Notes under the pieces: model-generated
Seen by the model: the letters and a program-made list of their open reading frames with translations, nothing else
What the model was told of the DNA's origin: nothing
Database searches by the model: none
Shown: in pieces, positions 42,511 to 50,892 of the stretch
How the letters are laid out: each line of letters starts with the position of its first letter
How positions within the stretch are numbered: the stretch's first letter is position 1
Program-made: the position numbers and the translations under genes
Assembly: GCA_900549415.1 (NCBI GenBank)
Contig: URNX01000012.1
Location: 1 to 64,000 of the forward strand
DNA: 64,000 nucleotides
Direction: 5' to 3'
From: an uncultured bacterium
Lineage (GTDB): Bacteria > Verrucomicrobiota > Lentisphaeria > Victivallales > UBA1829

Positions 42511-42538
42511 TTGATTTTTCCACGCTTGATGCTATTTT
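42511..42538 (+). promoter_or_regulatory. sigma70-type promoter for the GntR-LacI hybrid gene
   Basis: TTGATT (42511-42516), 16 nt, TATTTT (42533-42538) with TGC directly before the -10. The ATG at 42561 follows with GAGGAA in front, which rules out the earlier TTG at 42489 as start. Confidence 0.6.
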
Positions 42539-42560
42539 TTCTGAAACTCAGAGGAATTTT

Positions 42561-43568
42561 ATGGAACAGAGCAAAACAGATCGCCTGAAGCGACACATTC
42601 AGGACGCGATCCGGAACGGGGAGTTCCCGCCGGGCTCAACTCTGCCTTCCGTAAAACAGCTCTGCGCTCGGTACGGAGTCAGCAAACATACGGTCTCGCA
42701 GGCGCTCTCAAACCTCAACGAACAGCGGATCATCGAGGTTTCCCACGGACGAAAAACGCGCGTTCTCATGCCGGAAAAGAGAATCCGGCTCGTGCACTGC
42801 GGACACGGCGGACCCGATTTCTCGACTTTCTGGCAGCCGTTCTTCAATGGAATTCTCAAGGAACTCGACCGGCACCCGGGCTTTCAGCTCACCGTTGAAC
42901 CGCTCCGCATCCGCACCGCAACTCCGGAAAAACTGCCGCCGTGCCAGGGCGTCATTTCCATGGGAACCGATTCTGATGTTCTTCTCCGCGCCCTCCCCGA
43001 AGGAACACCTGCAATTTTCGTCTACGACTATCCCGAAACGACGCCGTGTTCGTGCGTCTCCTCCGATTTCATTCCCGCATTCCGCGAACTCGCGGAACTT
43101 CTCCGCGGACGACGCTCAATCGCCGTGTTCAATCAGTTTGAAAAAAATGAAACACACGGAATCAATCTTCAGAAACTGCGTCTCTGCCGCGAAATCATGC
43201 GCGAAGCCGGACTGCGCGTGCGCGACGTCTACCGGAAAACGGGCGAGGATGCCATGACCTCCGGTTACCGGATGCTCCTCTCCCTCCGGGATGCTCCGCC
43301 GGACGCCGTTCTGCTCGGAACCGATGACATGGCGGTCGGCGTCTACCGCGCCGCGCATGAACTCGGACTGCGCATTCCCGATGATCTCGCCGTCTGCGGC
43401 TGCAACAATCTGCCCGTCGCGAACTTCCTGCTGCCCTCATTGACCACCATCACTCTTGATGCAGAGGCGCAGGGCGAAACCGCGCTCCGGATGCTTATCG
43501 AACACCCGGAAGCCCCTGCGGTTCGCACGCTGTTCCCCGCCCGGCTGGTGCGCAGGGAATCGCTGTAA
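42561..43568 (+). CDS. GntR-type regulator with LacI-like sugar-binding domain
   Basis: A 335-residue regulator with a GntR winged helix (residues ~5-75: LKRHIQDAIRNGEFPPGSTL, VKQLCARYGVSKHTVSQAL) fused to a periplasmic-binding-protein-like sensor (residues ~78-335) whose end ALRMLIEHPEAPAVRTLFPARLVRRESL follows LacI/GalR proteins (key parts: LPSLTTI, ALRMLI and RRESL). This AraR-type hybrid usually senses sugars. It is convergent with the GH1 gene, their stop codons abutting with no gap. Its likely target is that enzyme or a nearby sugar gene, which is inference. Confidence 0.87.
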   Translation: MEQSKTDRLKRHIQDAIRNGEFPPGSTLPSVKQLCARYGVSKHTVSQALSNLNEQRIIEVSHGRKTRVLMPEKRIRLVHCGHGGPDFSTFWQPFFNGILKELDRHPGFQLTVEPLRIRTATPEKLPPCQGVISMGTDSDVLLRALPEGTPAIFVYDYPETTPCSCVSSDFIPAFRELAELLRGRRSIAVFNQFEKNETHGINLQKLRLCREIMREAGLRVRDVYRKTGEDAMTSGYRMLLSLRDAPPDAVLLGTDDMAVGVYRAAHELGLRIPDDLAVCGCNNLPVANFLLPSLTTITLDAEAQGETALRMLIEHPEAPAVRTLFPARLVRRESL

Positions 43569-44846
43569 TCATCTCCAGCTGTAACTGTACTCCGTCATGG
43601 ACGGCATCTGCGTCAGATACTTCCGGAGAATTTTCTGCGAAAATCCGTTGTTTTCGATGATGTCGCGATAAAAATATGCGCTCGGGCGAATTGTCCGGCT
43701 GAAATCCTTGCGGTCGACTCCGATCAGACCGAACGTCCAGTCGAACGTGCCGTCCCATTCGAAATTGTCAAACAGACTCCAGTAGAAGTAGCCAAGCACA
43801 TTTGCGCCGCGGTCGATCGCCTCCTTCACGGCATTCAGATACAGCGCAATCCAGACAATGCGGAAACGGTCGTCGAATGTTGCGCATCCGTTCTCTGTAA
43901 CCGCGACCGGACGGTCCCCGCTGAAAAGCTGGAGCATGGAACTCAGACCTTCCGGCCAGAATTCATCATTTTTATTCGGGCACATCCTCATGTTTTTTCC
44001 GCCGAAACGCGCGGCCGGGCCTTTCCTGCGCGTATCGATAATCTGACGGCGGTAGTTGTTGATTGCCCAGAAATCCATCGTATCCTTGACTTCCGGGCAC
44101 CACTCGCCGTCGAATCCCGGAAACGCAAGCTCACCGGTCCGGATTGCCCGGAGCAGTACGCCGTTGGCAAAATACGTCTGGCGATGCGCTTCCAGACAGT
44201 CCAGCTCATCCTGCGAACGGGTCGGATAGTATTCGACAGCCGCATGTGCCGAAGTCACCGGTTTCTTTGAGAACTGCTTCAGTGTATGATATGCGGCGGC
44301 ATGCGCTTTAATGTAATCGAAACGCATGTCATCGCCGCCCCATCCTCCGCTGAAAAATTCGTTCAGGACAATCCAGACATCGACATAATCGTTGAGGAAT
44401 TTCCCCATTTTCTCGACGTAGCGCAGGAAATACGGAAAGTTCGCCTTACGGAAGCCGCCCTTCTGCGCAAACCATTCCGGCATTGAGCAATGAACAAGAG
44501 TGAGCCAGACTTGAATTCCGGCCTCTTTAAGAATGCGGCACTGCCGCAGATAATGTTCCATTGCCTCGTGGTTCCAGACGCCCTCTTCCGGCTCAATTCG
44601 AGCCCATTCGATGCTGAAACGGTACGCCTTGTGCCCGATCTGTTTCAGCAATTCCATATCGCTTTCCATCTGCCGGTATCCGTCAACTGCATTCCCGGAA
44701 GGTTCAGAAATATATTCTCCGCGCAGCTCCTGCTGCCAGCGGTTCGTATGAATATTGTTTCCCTCAATCTGATAAGCTGCAGTTGCAGACCCGAAAATGA
44801 AACCTTCCGGAAGCTGAAAGTCCGGCAGACTGAATAAATCGTACAT
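43569..44846 (-). CDS. GH1 beta-glucosidase/beta-galactosidase
   Basis: A 425-residue GH1 enzyme. It has the N-terminal signature FIFGSATAAYQIEG, FSIEWARIEPEEG, the acid/base Glu163 in VLNEFF (NEF instead of the usual NEP), NNYRRQIID, the nucleophile Glu in VAVTENG (~320) and the C-terminal YFYWSLFDNFEW with the +1 subsite tryptophans. There is no signal peptide, so it hydrolyses imported beta-glycosides. The NEF variant and the short length (usually ~450) suggest a divergent GH1 branch. It has its own extended -10 promoter and faces the LacI gene. Confidence 0.9.
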   Translation of the reverse strand: MYDLFSLPDFQLPEGFIFGSATAAYQIEGNNIHTNRWQQELRGEYISEPSGNAVDGYRQMESDMELLKQIGHKAYRFSIEWARIEPEEGVWNHEAMEHYLRQCRILKEAGIQVWLTLVHCSMPEWFAQKGGFRKANFPYFLRYVEKMGKFLNDYVDVWIVLNEFFSGGWGGDDMRFDYIKAHAAAYHTLKQFSKKPVTSAHAAVEYYPTRSQDELDCLEAHRQTYFANGVLLRAIRTGELAFPGFDGEWCPEVKDTMDFWAINNYRRQIIDTRRKGPAARFGGKNMRMCPNKNDEFWPEGLSSMLQLFSGDRPVAVTENGCATFDDRFRIVWIALYLNAVKEAIDRGANVLGYFYWSLFDNFEWDGTFDWTFGLIGVDRKDFSRTIRPSAYFYRDIIENNGFSQKILRKYLTQMPSMTEYSYSWR

Positions 44847-44879
44847 GGCATGATTCCTTTCCTGGAAATTGTTCCGGAT

Positions 44880-44908
44880 AATGTAGCACTTTCCGCCGTT
44901 ATCCTCAA
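44880..44908 (-). promoter_or_regulatory. Promoter for the GH1 gene
   Basis: Minus strand: TTGAGG (44908-44903), 17 nt, TACATT (44885-44880) preceded by GTGC. The context GTGCTACATTATCC is identical to that of the promoter at 27979. Confidence 0.6.
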
Positions 44909-44971
44909 GAGCAATGCTGCAAAACGCCCTGCAATAAATATCAAATCAATGCAAAAACTGCAAAACAAATA

Positions 44972-44999
44972 TTGTTTTTTCCTCCGTTCATGCTATCTT
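44972..44999 (+). promoter_or_regulatory. sigma70-type promoter for the LacI gene, with nearby direct repeats
   Basis: TTGTTT (44972-44977), 16 nt, TATCTT (44994-44999) with TGC before the -10. CTGCAAAAC occurs twice in the divergent region, at 44917-44925 and 44958-44966, and could be part of LacI-family operators. Confidence 0.5.
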
Positions 45000-45020
45000 A
45001 TCAGGAACAGAAGAGGTTTT

Positions 45021-46025
45021 ATGAAGCACAAACTTGAAGATATCGCCCGTCTGACCGGTTTTTCCGCAGCAACCGTTTCGCGTGCTCTGAACGGATCATC
45101 CTGGGTTGCGGAAGCAACACGGCTCAAAATTCTGGAAGCCGCACGCAAAACCGGGTATCTGCCTGACCGGAAAAAGACAATCGCACTCATTCTGCCTTCC
45201 ACACATCTGTCTTTCTACGGTTCTGCCATGATTGAACCTCTTGCCTCGCTTATCCACTTCGCCGGACACCGCATTGAAACAATCGGGATCCGCGACCTTG
45301 ACCTGCTCGAAGAACACAATCCCGATGCGGCAATCTCCATTGTCGTGGAAAACGGACTGGAACGGCGCTGGGGACAGAAATATGCCATTCCGCTGCTGTG
45401 CATCAATACAAACCCGAACCATCTGGAACAGATCTACTCCATCACCTCCAACGACGAACAGGGGATGTCGCTTCTGCTCAATCATTTGATTTCTCTCGGT
45501 CATTCCCGCATCGGACTGATCGGCTATCAGGATGTGGAGTCACACGGCTTGAATGCCTATTCCGCAAAAAGAAGGATCTCTGCCTTTCAGAAAATTCTCC
45601 GCGAACACAATCTGCCGGACGACCTGATTGCGGGATGCAGCTGGAATCCGCTGGAGATGCAGGAAGCCGTCGCCCGCATCGTCAAGAAAGGGGTCAGCGC
45701 ACTCGTAACGATTTCCGAGCCGGACGCAATTAAAGTTCTGCATCATCTCAAAGAAATGCACATCCGCGTTCCGGAAGAAATTTCTCTCTGCGGCTGGCTC
45801 AGTGAGTTCGACCTTTATGCAGATCCGCCAATCACCGGAGTCATGCACAATTACGATTATCTTTCCGACTGCGCTTTCGTCATGCTGACCCGGATTCTGA
45901 ATCGGGAACCCGTCCCGGAACGGGATATTTCCATCAATTACAACTTTTTCCGCCGCCGCAGCACAGATTCCACTGCTTCGAGCACTTCACAGGGAAGCGA
46001 ACAGGCAAGCCCAAACCGGCAGTAG
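45021..46025 (+). CDS. LacI-family transcriptional regulator
   Basis: A 334-residue protein. The LacI helix-turn-helix KLEDIARLTGFSAATVSRAL is followed by the hinge helix region ILEAARKTGYLPDRK and a periplasmic-binding-like sensor with IALILPS, INTNPNH, HLISLGHSRIGLIGY and a late ITGVMHNYDYLS. The C-terminal tail (TDSTASSTSQGSEQ) is longer than usual. AGAGG precedes the ATG at 45021. It is divergent from the GH1 gene and convergent with GH20, so sugar-dependent control of GH1 is likely. Confidence 0.88.
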   Translation: MKHKLEDIARLTGFSAATVSRALNGSSWVAEATRLKILEAARKTGYLPDRKKTIALILPSTHLSFYGSAMIEPLASLIHFAGHRIETIGIRDLDLLEEHNPDAAISIVVENGLERRWGQKYAIPLLCINTNPNHLEQIYSITSNDEQGMSLLLNHLISLGHSRIGLIGYQDVESHGLNAYSAKRRISAFQKILREHNLPDDLIAGCSWNPLEMQEAVARIVKKGVSALVTISEPDAIKVLHHLKEMHIRVPEEISLCGWLSEFDLYADPPITGVMHNYDYLSDCAFVMLTRILNREPVPERDISINYNFFRRRSTDSTASSTSQGSEQASPNRQ

Positions 46026-46067
46026 CGGCGGATTTTTCATCATTTCGCAAAATCAGACAATCCCGCT

Positions 46068-47891
46068 TCAGCAGAATGTATTCCGCAAGGGCGTGCGGAC
46101 TCCAGCCTCCAGAGCGGACAGCTGTGCGTCAAGCTCGGGGATCTCATCCTTTTCCCTTAACCGGCGCAAAAGCTCAAGGAAACGTTCCCGGACTCCCGCA
46201 TTGCGCCGCTGAATGATCTCAAGCCCGAACGGACGCGCCGTCCGAAGCCATTCCGCCCGGATTCCGGATGAAAAATCGTCAAGCAGCGCAACAAGTTCCG
46301 GAATTCTCGTCTCCGCAAGCTGCAGAGCATCACTGTGTTTTCCGGCTTTCCATGCATCCAGAAGCGCAGCCTGAAAGCGGAGACGCGCAATCAGAAAACG
46401 CACGAGTGCATACACAGACTGGAAAGTTTCCGTGATTTTCATCGATTCGAGTTTTCTGCACAGCTCCGAAATCACTGCGGAATATCGCTCCAGCACCCCG
46501 GCTCCGGCGCTGCGGTATGAAAGCCAGCCGGAGGCAAGCAGAGGATCATCCCAGAGCAGGAAGTCCGTTGAAACGCCGGTTTTTGTTTCCTTATCCTCAT
46601 ACCAGATCTTTCCGAGTTCCAGGAAAAGTTCAAAATTTTCTCCGCAAACGGCACGGAATCGGGCGGACATCAACGGGATTTCCTCCGGCTCATGTCCGTA
46701 AGCAAGACTCGCGGCAAACTCCAGACCGGCAAGTGCGGAATCATAAGCGCAGAACGCCCCGTTATCTCCCCACAATGTAAAAAAGATCTCTTTGAGTCCG
46801 CTTTTGCGGCACGCCCGGATACAGGGAACCAGACTCGAACGCGTGGTTTCATGGTCGTACCAGAAACGTCTCCAAGTCCACACACCGGATCCCATCACCG
46901 GTTCAAACCCGAGATCGCGGTGAAGCCCGATGAATTTTTCATAAAAACCCGCATCTTTGCTGTAATAGTCCCAGTAGCAAAGCTCGATATTGCGCGGCAT
47001 TTCCGCGCGTACTTCCTGTGGAATCTTCGTATTCAGATCATAATAATTCATCTCTTTGTTTCCGAGGCGGAAATACATATCCGACCAGATGATCGGATTC
47101 ATGCCGTTTTCGGAACAGATCTGATTAACTCGCCCGAGATGACGGTTGAACAGCTCGAATCCCGTATGATAACCGTTGCGGTCCAGATAGCGGCCGCGGC
47201 CGAGATCATGCGTTTCATCCATGCCGATATGAATGCGCCGGCTGGAAAGAGCCTCTTTCCAGAAAAGAATCATCTTTTCAATCAGCAAATATGTTTCTGG
47301 GGCGTCGACCATCAGAACAGACGCCGTGTCGCGGACTTTTGCATATTCGCCGTATGCTAAAATCTGCTCCAGATGCCCCAGCGTCTCAATGCAGCCGATC
47401 AACTCGATCCCGAGCGTTTTCGCGAAAACATCAAGCTCCTTGAGCTCTTCCATGCGGTACGCTCCGCGCATATAACCGAAAAACGGCTCCCCCGGAAGAT
47501 GATAAGTGTCCTCCGTATAAAGCATCGCCATATTGTAACCCATCAATGCCAGCTTGACCAGTGTCTTTTTCATCCAGTCCAGCCGGAAGACCTTATTTCT
47601 GGAACAGTCGAACATCGCTCCGAGCGTCTCAAACGGCGTCGTCTCCACCGTTTCCACGCCGGCGAACACATGAGAAACGCCACGCAAAAAACCGGAAACC
47701 GAGCTTGCTTCAACACTCCATTTCCCGTTTCTTTGTGCAACTTTCACTCCGTTCCCAGCCCCCCTGCGGAACAACAATTCGGACTCTCCGTCCTTTTCCG
47801 CAAGCCACTCTCCGTGATACAACGACACAAGATGCAGCGCTGAATTCAGTTCTGCCTCGCACGAATTCGGATTCCAAAAAAATCTGCTCAT
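46068..47891 (-). CDS. GH20-family beta-N-acetylhexosaminidase-like enzyme
   Basis: A 607-residue protein without a signal peptide. An N-terminal alpha/beta GH20b-like domain (~1-85) precedes the barrel: MFDCSRNKVFRLDWMKKTL, GYNMAMLYTEDTY, GCIETLGHLEQIL and the Asp225-Glu226 pair in HIGMDETHDLG, which in GH20 position the substrate acetamido group and act as acid/base. ELCYWDYYS and FTLWGDNGAF complete the active site, and a helical C-terminal part follows. Likely action is exo-hydrolysis of terminal N-acetylhexosamine in the cytoplasm. It is divergent from an AraC gene with overlapping promoters. Confidence 0.87.
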   Translation of the reverse strand: MSRFFWNPNSCEAELNSALHLVSLYHGEWLAEKDGESELLFRRGAGNGVKVAQRNGKWSVEASSVSGFLRGVSHVFAGVETVETTPFETLGAMFDCSRNKVFRLDWMKKTLVKLALMGYNMAMLYTEDTYHLPGEPFFGYMRGAYRMEELKELDVFAKTLGIELIGCIETLGHLEQILAYGEYAKVRDTASVLMVDAPETYLLIEKMILFWKEALSSRRIHIGMDETHDLGRGRYLDRNGYHTGFELFNRHLGRVNQICSENGMNPIIWSDMYFRLGNKEMNYYDLNTKIPQEVRAEMPRNIELCYWDYYSKDAGFYEKFIGLHRDLGFEPVMGSGVWTWRRFWYDHETTRSSLVPCIRACRKSGLKEIFFTLWGDNGAFCAYDSALAGLEFAASLAYGHEPEEIPLMSARFRAVCGENFELFLELGKIWYEDKETKTGVSTDFLLWDDPLLASGWLSYRSAGAGVLERYSAVISELCRKLESMKITETFQSVYALVRFLIARLRFQAALLDAWKAGKHSDALQLAETRIPELVALLDDFSSGIRAEWLRTARPFGLEIIQRRNAGVRERFLELLRRLREKDEIPELDAQLSALEAGVRTPLRNTFC

Positions 47892-47933
47892 TCTGATTCT
47901 CCTCTTGAAATTTCAGATTCCGCATGTAAGATA
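47892..47933. promoter_or_regulatory. Overlapping divergent promoters with AraC-type direct repeats (21-bp period)
   Basis: Plus strand: TTGAAA (47905-47910), 16 nt, TAAGAT (47927-47932) for the AraC gene. On the minus strand TATCTT (47933-47928) can serve the GH20 gene. TCTGATTCTCC (47892-47902) and TCAGATTCCGC (47913-47923) match at 8 of 11 bases with a 21-bp offset and lie across the promoter, next to the GH20 ribosome site. Confidence 0.5.
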
Positions 47934-47954
47934 CACCATAAAAAGGAAATAAAA

Positions 47955-48842
47955 ATGGATTTTTCAACATCTTCCTATGGAAAAAAGAAACTCTCGGAAA
48001 CCAACTATGCACCCGTCCCGCCGGCATTCCGCGAAGCTCTCCTGAAAACAGGAATTCTTTTTCATGTTTACTATGACAATTACCCGACTGCGCACAAACC
48101 GTTCAATGAAACGGGAACGGCGCATACGGAAACCCGCCGTTTCCCGTTCTACTGCCTGCTCCAGCTCCTCGGCGGCGACGGCTTTTTCTATGACGCAGCA
48201 CACCGCAGAACGGAATTTTTTGAACAGGGAACAGGCCTTCTCATCCCTCCGGGATTTGAACAGCAGTACGGAGGACGCACGAAAGATTTCATCGAGGATT
48301 CCGTCTGTTTCTCCGGGCCGCTCGCCGACGAGATGTTCCGCCGCGGCCTGCTTCGCTGCGGCCTCTTCTGCATGGGAACGGAACGACGCATTCTGCCGAT
48401 AATCCGAGCAATCCAGAAAGCTTCTCTTCCCGCTCTGCTGGAGGCGTCCGCTCTGCTCGTCCAGCTTCTGCTTGCCCTTAACGGAGAACGTCGACCGGGG
48501 AATATGCCGACATGCAGACAGCATCTTTCCGCTCTGCTGACCCGTCTTGCAGAAACCGCGGAGCACGACTGGAGCGTGGATGAAATGGCAGAGTATTTGA
48601 ACATCAGCACAAATTCTCTCCGCAAACTTTTTCTCTCCGAACAGGGAATGACGCCGAAGCACTACCTGGATCAGCTCTGGCTCCGCCGCGCGACGGATCT
48701 GCTTTGCAGAACAAACCGCCCGCTTCTCGAAATAGCACACCGTCTGCACTGCGCGGATCCATATTATTTTTTTCGCCGGTTCCGCAAACTTTCCGGCATT
48801 TCTCCCGCCCAGTACCGCCGGAAATTCCAGCGGGAAACATGA
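47955..48842 (+). CDS. AraC-family transcriptional regulator next to GH20
   Basis: A 295-residue protein with an N-terminal sensing domain (FEQGTGLLIPPGFEQQYGG) and a C-terminal AraC domain: VDEMAEYLNISTNSLRKLFL and LLEIAHRLHCADPYYFFRRF, ending FRKLSGISPAQYRRK. AAAAAGGA precedes the ATG. Its position divergent from the GH20 gene, with shared promoter sequence, makes it the probable regulator of amino-sugar use at this locus. Confidence 0.88.
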   Translation: MDFSTSSYGKKKLSETNYAPVPPAFREALLKTGILFHVYYDNYPTAHKPFNETGTAHTETRRFPFYCLLQLLGGDGFFYDAAHRRTEFFEQGTGLLIPPGFEQQYGGRTKDFIEDSVCFSGPLADEMFRRGLLRCGLFCMGTERRILPIIRAIQKASLPALLEASALLVQLLLALNGERRPGNMPTCRQHLSALLTRLAETAEHDWSVDEMAEYLNISTNSLRKLFLSEQGMTPKHYLDQLWLRRATDLLCRTNRPLLEIAHRLHCADPYYFFRRFRKLSGISPAQYRRKFQRET

Positions 48843-48856
48843 CTGGCTCCGCCGCG

Positions 48857-49801
48857 TCAAGCGTCGTCCGCTTCGCGGAAAAACGAACAGGCGAGCCCGA
48901 ACCGGCAGTAACGGCAGACCTCGGGAACTCCGCACTCGGGGAAATCGGCAAAGTAGACCACACGCCCCGGACGGATTTTCGCCCGCATCATCGCGACGCT
49001 CCCCGCGATCAGCTCTTCCGCGCGGTCGGCATTGCCGGAATACTCGAAACCTTTCCACTCTCCATGCTCCGCCGCAAGAAATGTGCTGCAGGCGTTCTCT
49101 TCATGAAACAGAGTCCGGATGTACCACGCGAAAATATCCGCCCCCGCCTGAAAAATCGACGGTTCCGGTTCGCGGAAGGAAAGACGGAGGGAACAGCGCA
49201 TTCCGGGTTCGCTCCAGAAAATGCCCGGGTTGCTCCATACGCGGATTTCTCCAAAGTATGCTTCATAATCCGCATTCTGATTGATCCGGTTCGGACGTTG
49301 GAAATGCAGAACGGCTGACGGATACTGCGTTGAAAAAGCGAATCCCAGCGCCTCCGCAAGGTCATGCCGGGCTTTCCGGAACAGATCATCCGGAGGAAGT
49401 TCAAAATCAGCAAACGGGATGTAATCGGGCGACTCCGCCGCTTCGCGCACGCGCTCCGTCATGCGCGCAAACAGATGTTCTTCCAGACGGTGACGGAACG
49501 CCCGGGCGCGCATCGGTTCGGGTATAAAGCGCACGCGGTCAAGAACGGTCTTCCATGCGGAATCCATCAGCTCGCCGAGCCACTCCGCGTAAAGCTTTGC
49601 CTTCTTCCCCCGGTAGATCGCGGAAATGACCGGATCCGCCCAGCCGTCCCAGCCGCCCTGCGCAGCGTAATAGTGCAGGAAATACGCCCGTTCGCAGCGC
49701 AGAAAACGCAGGTGACGCGTCAGCGACCAGGAAAACTCCGTTTCGGGAAGCTCCGTCGAGAAATCAGACGCGGCAGAAACTTCGCGTCTGAAATTCCTCA
49801 T
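48857..49801 (-). CDS. PD-(D/E)XK nuclease-like protein with Fe-S-type cysteines
   Basis: A 314-residue protein. Near the N terminus SLTRHLRFLRCERAYFLHYY resembles the first helix and cysteine of RecB/AddB/Cas4-type nucleases, and near the C terminus PEVCRYCRFGLAC supplies C-x2-C-x5-C, so four cysteines could hold a 4Fe-4S cluster as in AddB. I cannot find the catalytic D...ExK between them with confidence, so it may be degenerate. Its start overlaps the sppA stop as ATGA, which makes it the last gene of the gltX-def operon. The assignment rests on the cysteine pattern and needs structure prediction. Confidence 0.55.
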   Translation of the reverse strand: MRNFRREVSAASDFSTELPETEFSWSLTRHLRFLRCERAYFLHYYAAQGGWDGWADPVISAIYRGKKAKLYAEWLGELMDSAWKTVLDRVRFIPEPMRARAFRHRLEEHLFARMTERVREAAESPDYIPFADFELPPDDLFRKARHDLAEALGFAFSTQYPSAVLHFQRPNRINQNADYEAYFGEIRVWSNPGIFWSEPGMRCSLRLSFREPEPSIFQAGADIFAWYIRTLFHEENACSTFLAAEHGEWKGFEYSGNADRAEELIAGSVAMMRAKIRPGRVVYFADFPECGVPEVCRYCRFGLACSFFREADDA

Positions 49802-50877
49802 TTCAGATAATCCTGCGGAAGGAAATAGAGACAGCCCTGCTGCAGTTCCGGCGCGGCGAATCCCGGAAGACGCACGCGCAGCAGATGCGACGCCTCCGCA
49901 TCCGCGCTGAACAGCAGGTTGAACAGGGAATTATTGCGTTTATAGCGGACAACTTTCAGAGAGCCCGGTTCACATTTCGCAAGTTCTTCCGCCTTCGCAA
50001 CAGCCTCCGGCATCCGCCCGAGCTCATCAATCAGACCAAGCTCCAAAGCACGCGCACCGTGAAAAACCCGTCCGTCGCCAATCTCCGTTGTGCGGATTTT
50101 TTCAACCGGAATCCTGCGTCCGGCGGAAACGATCTCCACGAATTCCGTGTAGCATTCATCAACCAGCGACTGTATCAGCGCGTTTTCCTCCTGCGTTTTC
50201 CCGCGGGTTGCGCTGAGCAGATCTTTCATCTTTCCGGACTTGTAGACTTCCGCCTGCACTCCGATCTTGTCAAGCAGACCTTTAACGTTGAAGGACGAAA
50301 TAATCACGCCGATACTTCCGGTCAGCGTCATGCGGTTTGCAACAATCCAGTCGCACGCCGCGGCCACGTAATAGCCGCCGCTTGCGGCCATAGAGTTCAT
50401 CAGGGCAATCACCGGTTTCGACTTTTTCGCCTGCAGAACCGCGAAGTAGATATCGTCGGATGCTGTCACTTCTCCGCCCGGTGTGTTGAGATTCAGAATG
50501 ATTGCGCGAACCTCAGGGGCCTTTGCGGCTTTCCGGATCTGCTTGCAGATGGTTTCGGAATCGGCATTTTCACTGAAACCGCCTCCTGCATTGAGTATGA
50601 TTCCGCGAATGTCAATCACGGCAATCTTGCCGCCCGCCTCCGATGCGGAACGGAGAACGGATTCCTCCGTATCATCCTCGCTTTCCTGATCACCGGAGAA
50701 ATTCGGCAGAAGACTTCCAATCAGCCACGCCGCCGCAAGCATCACAAAAAGCAGCACGACAAACGCCGCAAAGCAGCCGAACAAGCAGCCCAGACAACTG
50801 CTTTTCTTCTTTTTCGCCTCAGGGAAAACCCGCGGCTGTTCAGGTGCGGGCTCAATCACTTCTGTATTTTCAGCCAT
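49798..50877 (-). CDS. sppA: Signal peptide peptidase SppA
   Basis: A 359-residue membrane serine protease that cleaves remnant signal peptides. It has one N-terminal membrane helix (residues ~27-52) after a proline-rich cytoplasmic start. The S49 core has IILNLNTPGGEVTASDDIY, the nucleophile Ser in ALMNSMAASGGYYVAAACD and the general-base Lys in VYKSGKMKDLLS. It is the short, single-domain form. It lies between the Cdc123-like gene (15 nt) and the nuclease-like gene (overlap) in a common operon. Confidence 0.9.
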   Translation of the reverse strand: MAENTEVIEPAPEQPRVFPEAKKKKSSCLGCLFGCFAAFVVLLFVMLAAAWLIGSLLPNFSGDQESEDDTEESVLRSASEAGGKIAVIDIRGIILNAGGGFSENADSETICKQIRKAAKAPEVRAIILNLNTPGGEVTASDDIYFAVLQAKKSKPVIALMNSMAASGGYYVAAACDWIVANRMTLTGSIGVIISSFNVKGLLDKIGVQAEVYKSGKMKDLLSATRGKTQEENALIQSLVDECYTEFVEIVSAGRRIPVEKIRTTEIGDGRVFHGARALELGLIDELGRMPEAVAKAEELAKCEPGSLKVVRYKRNNSLFNLLFSADAEASHLLRVRLPGFAAPELQQGCLYFLPQDYLK

Positions 50878-50892
50878 CTCGCACCTCCCGGA

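Noticed and set aside
42489..42560. TTG start for the GntR-LacI hybrid
   Set aside because: A promoter with extended -10 lies inside this extension and the ATG at 42561 has GAGGAA in front.
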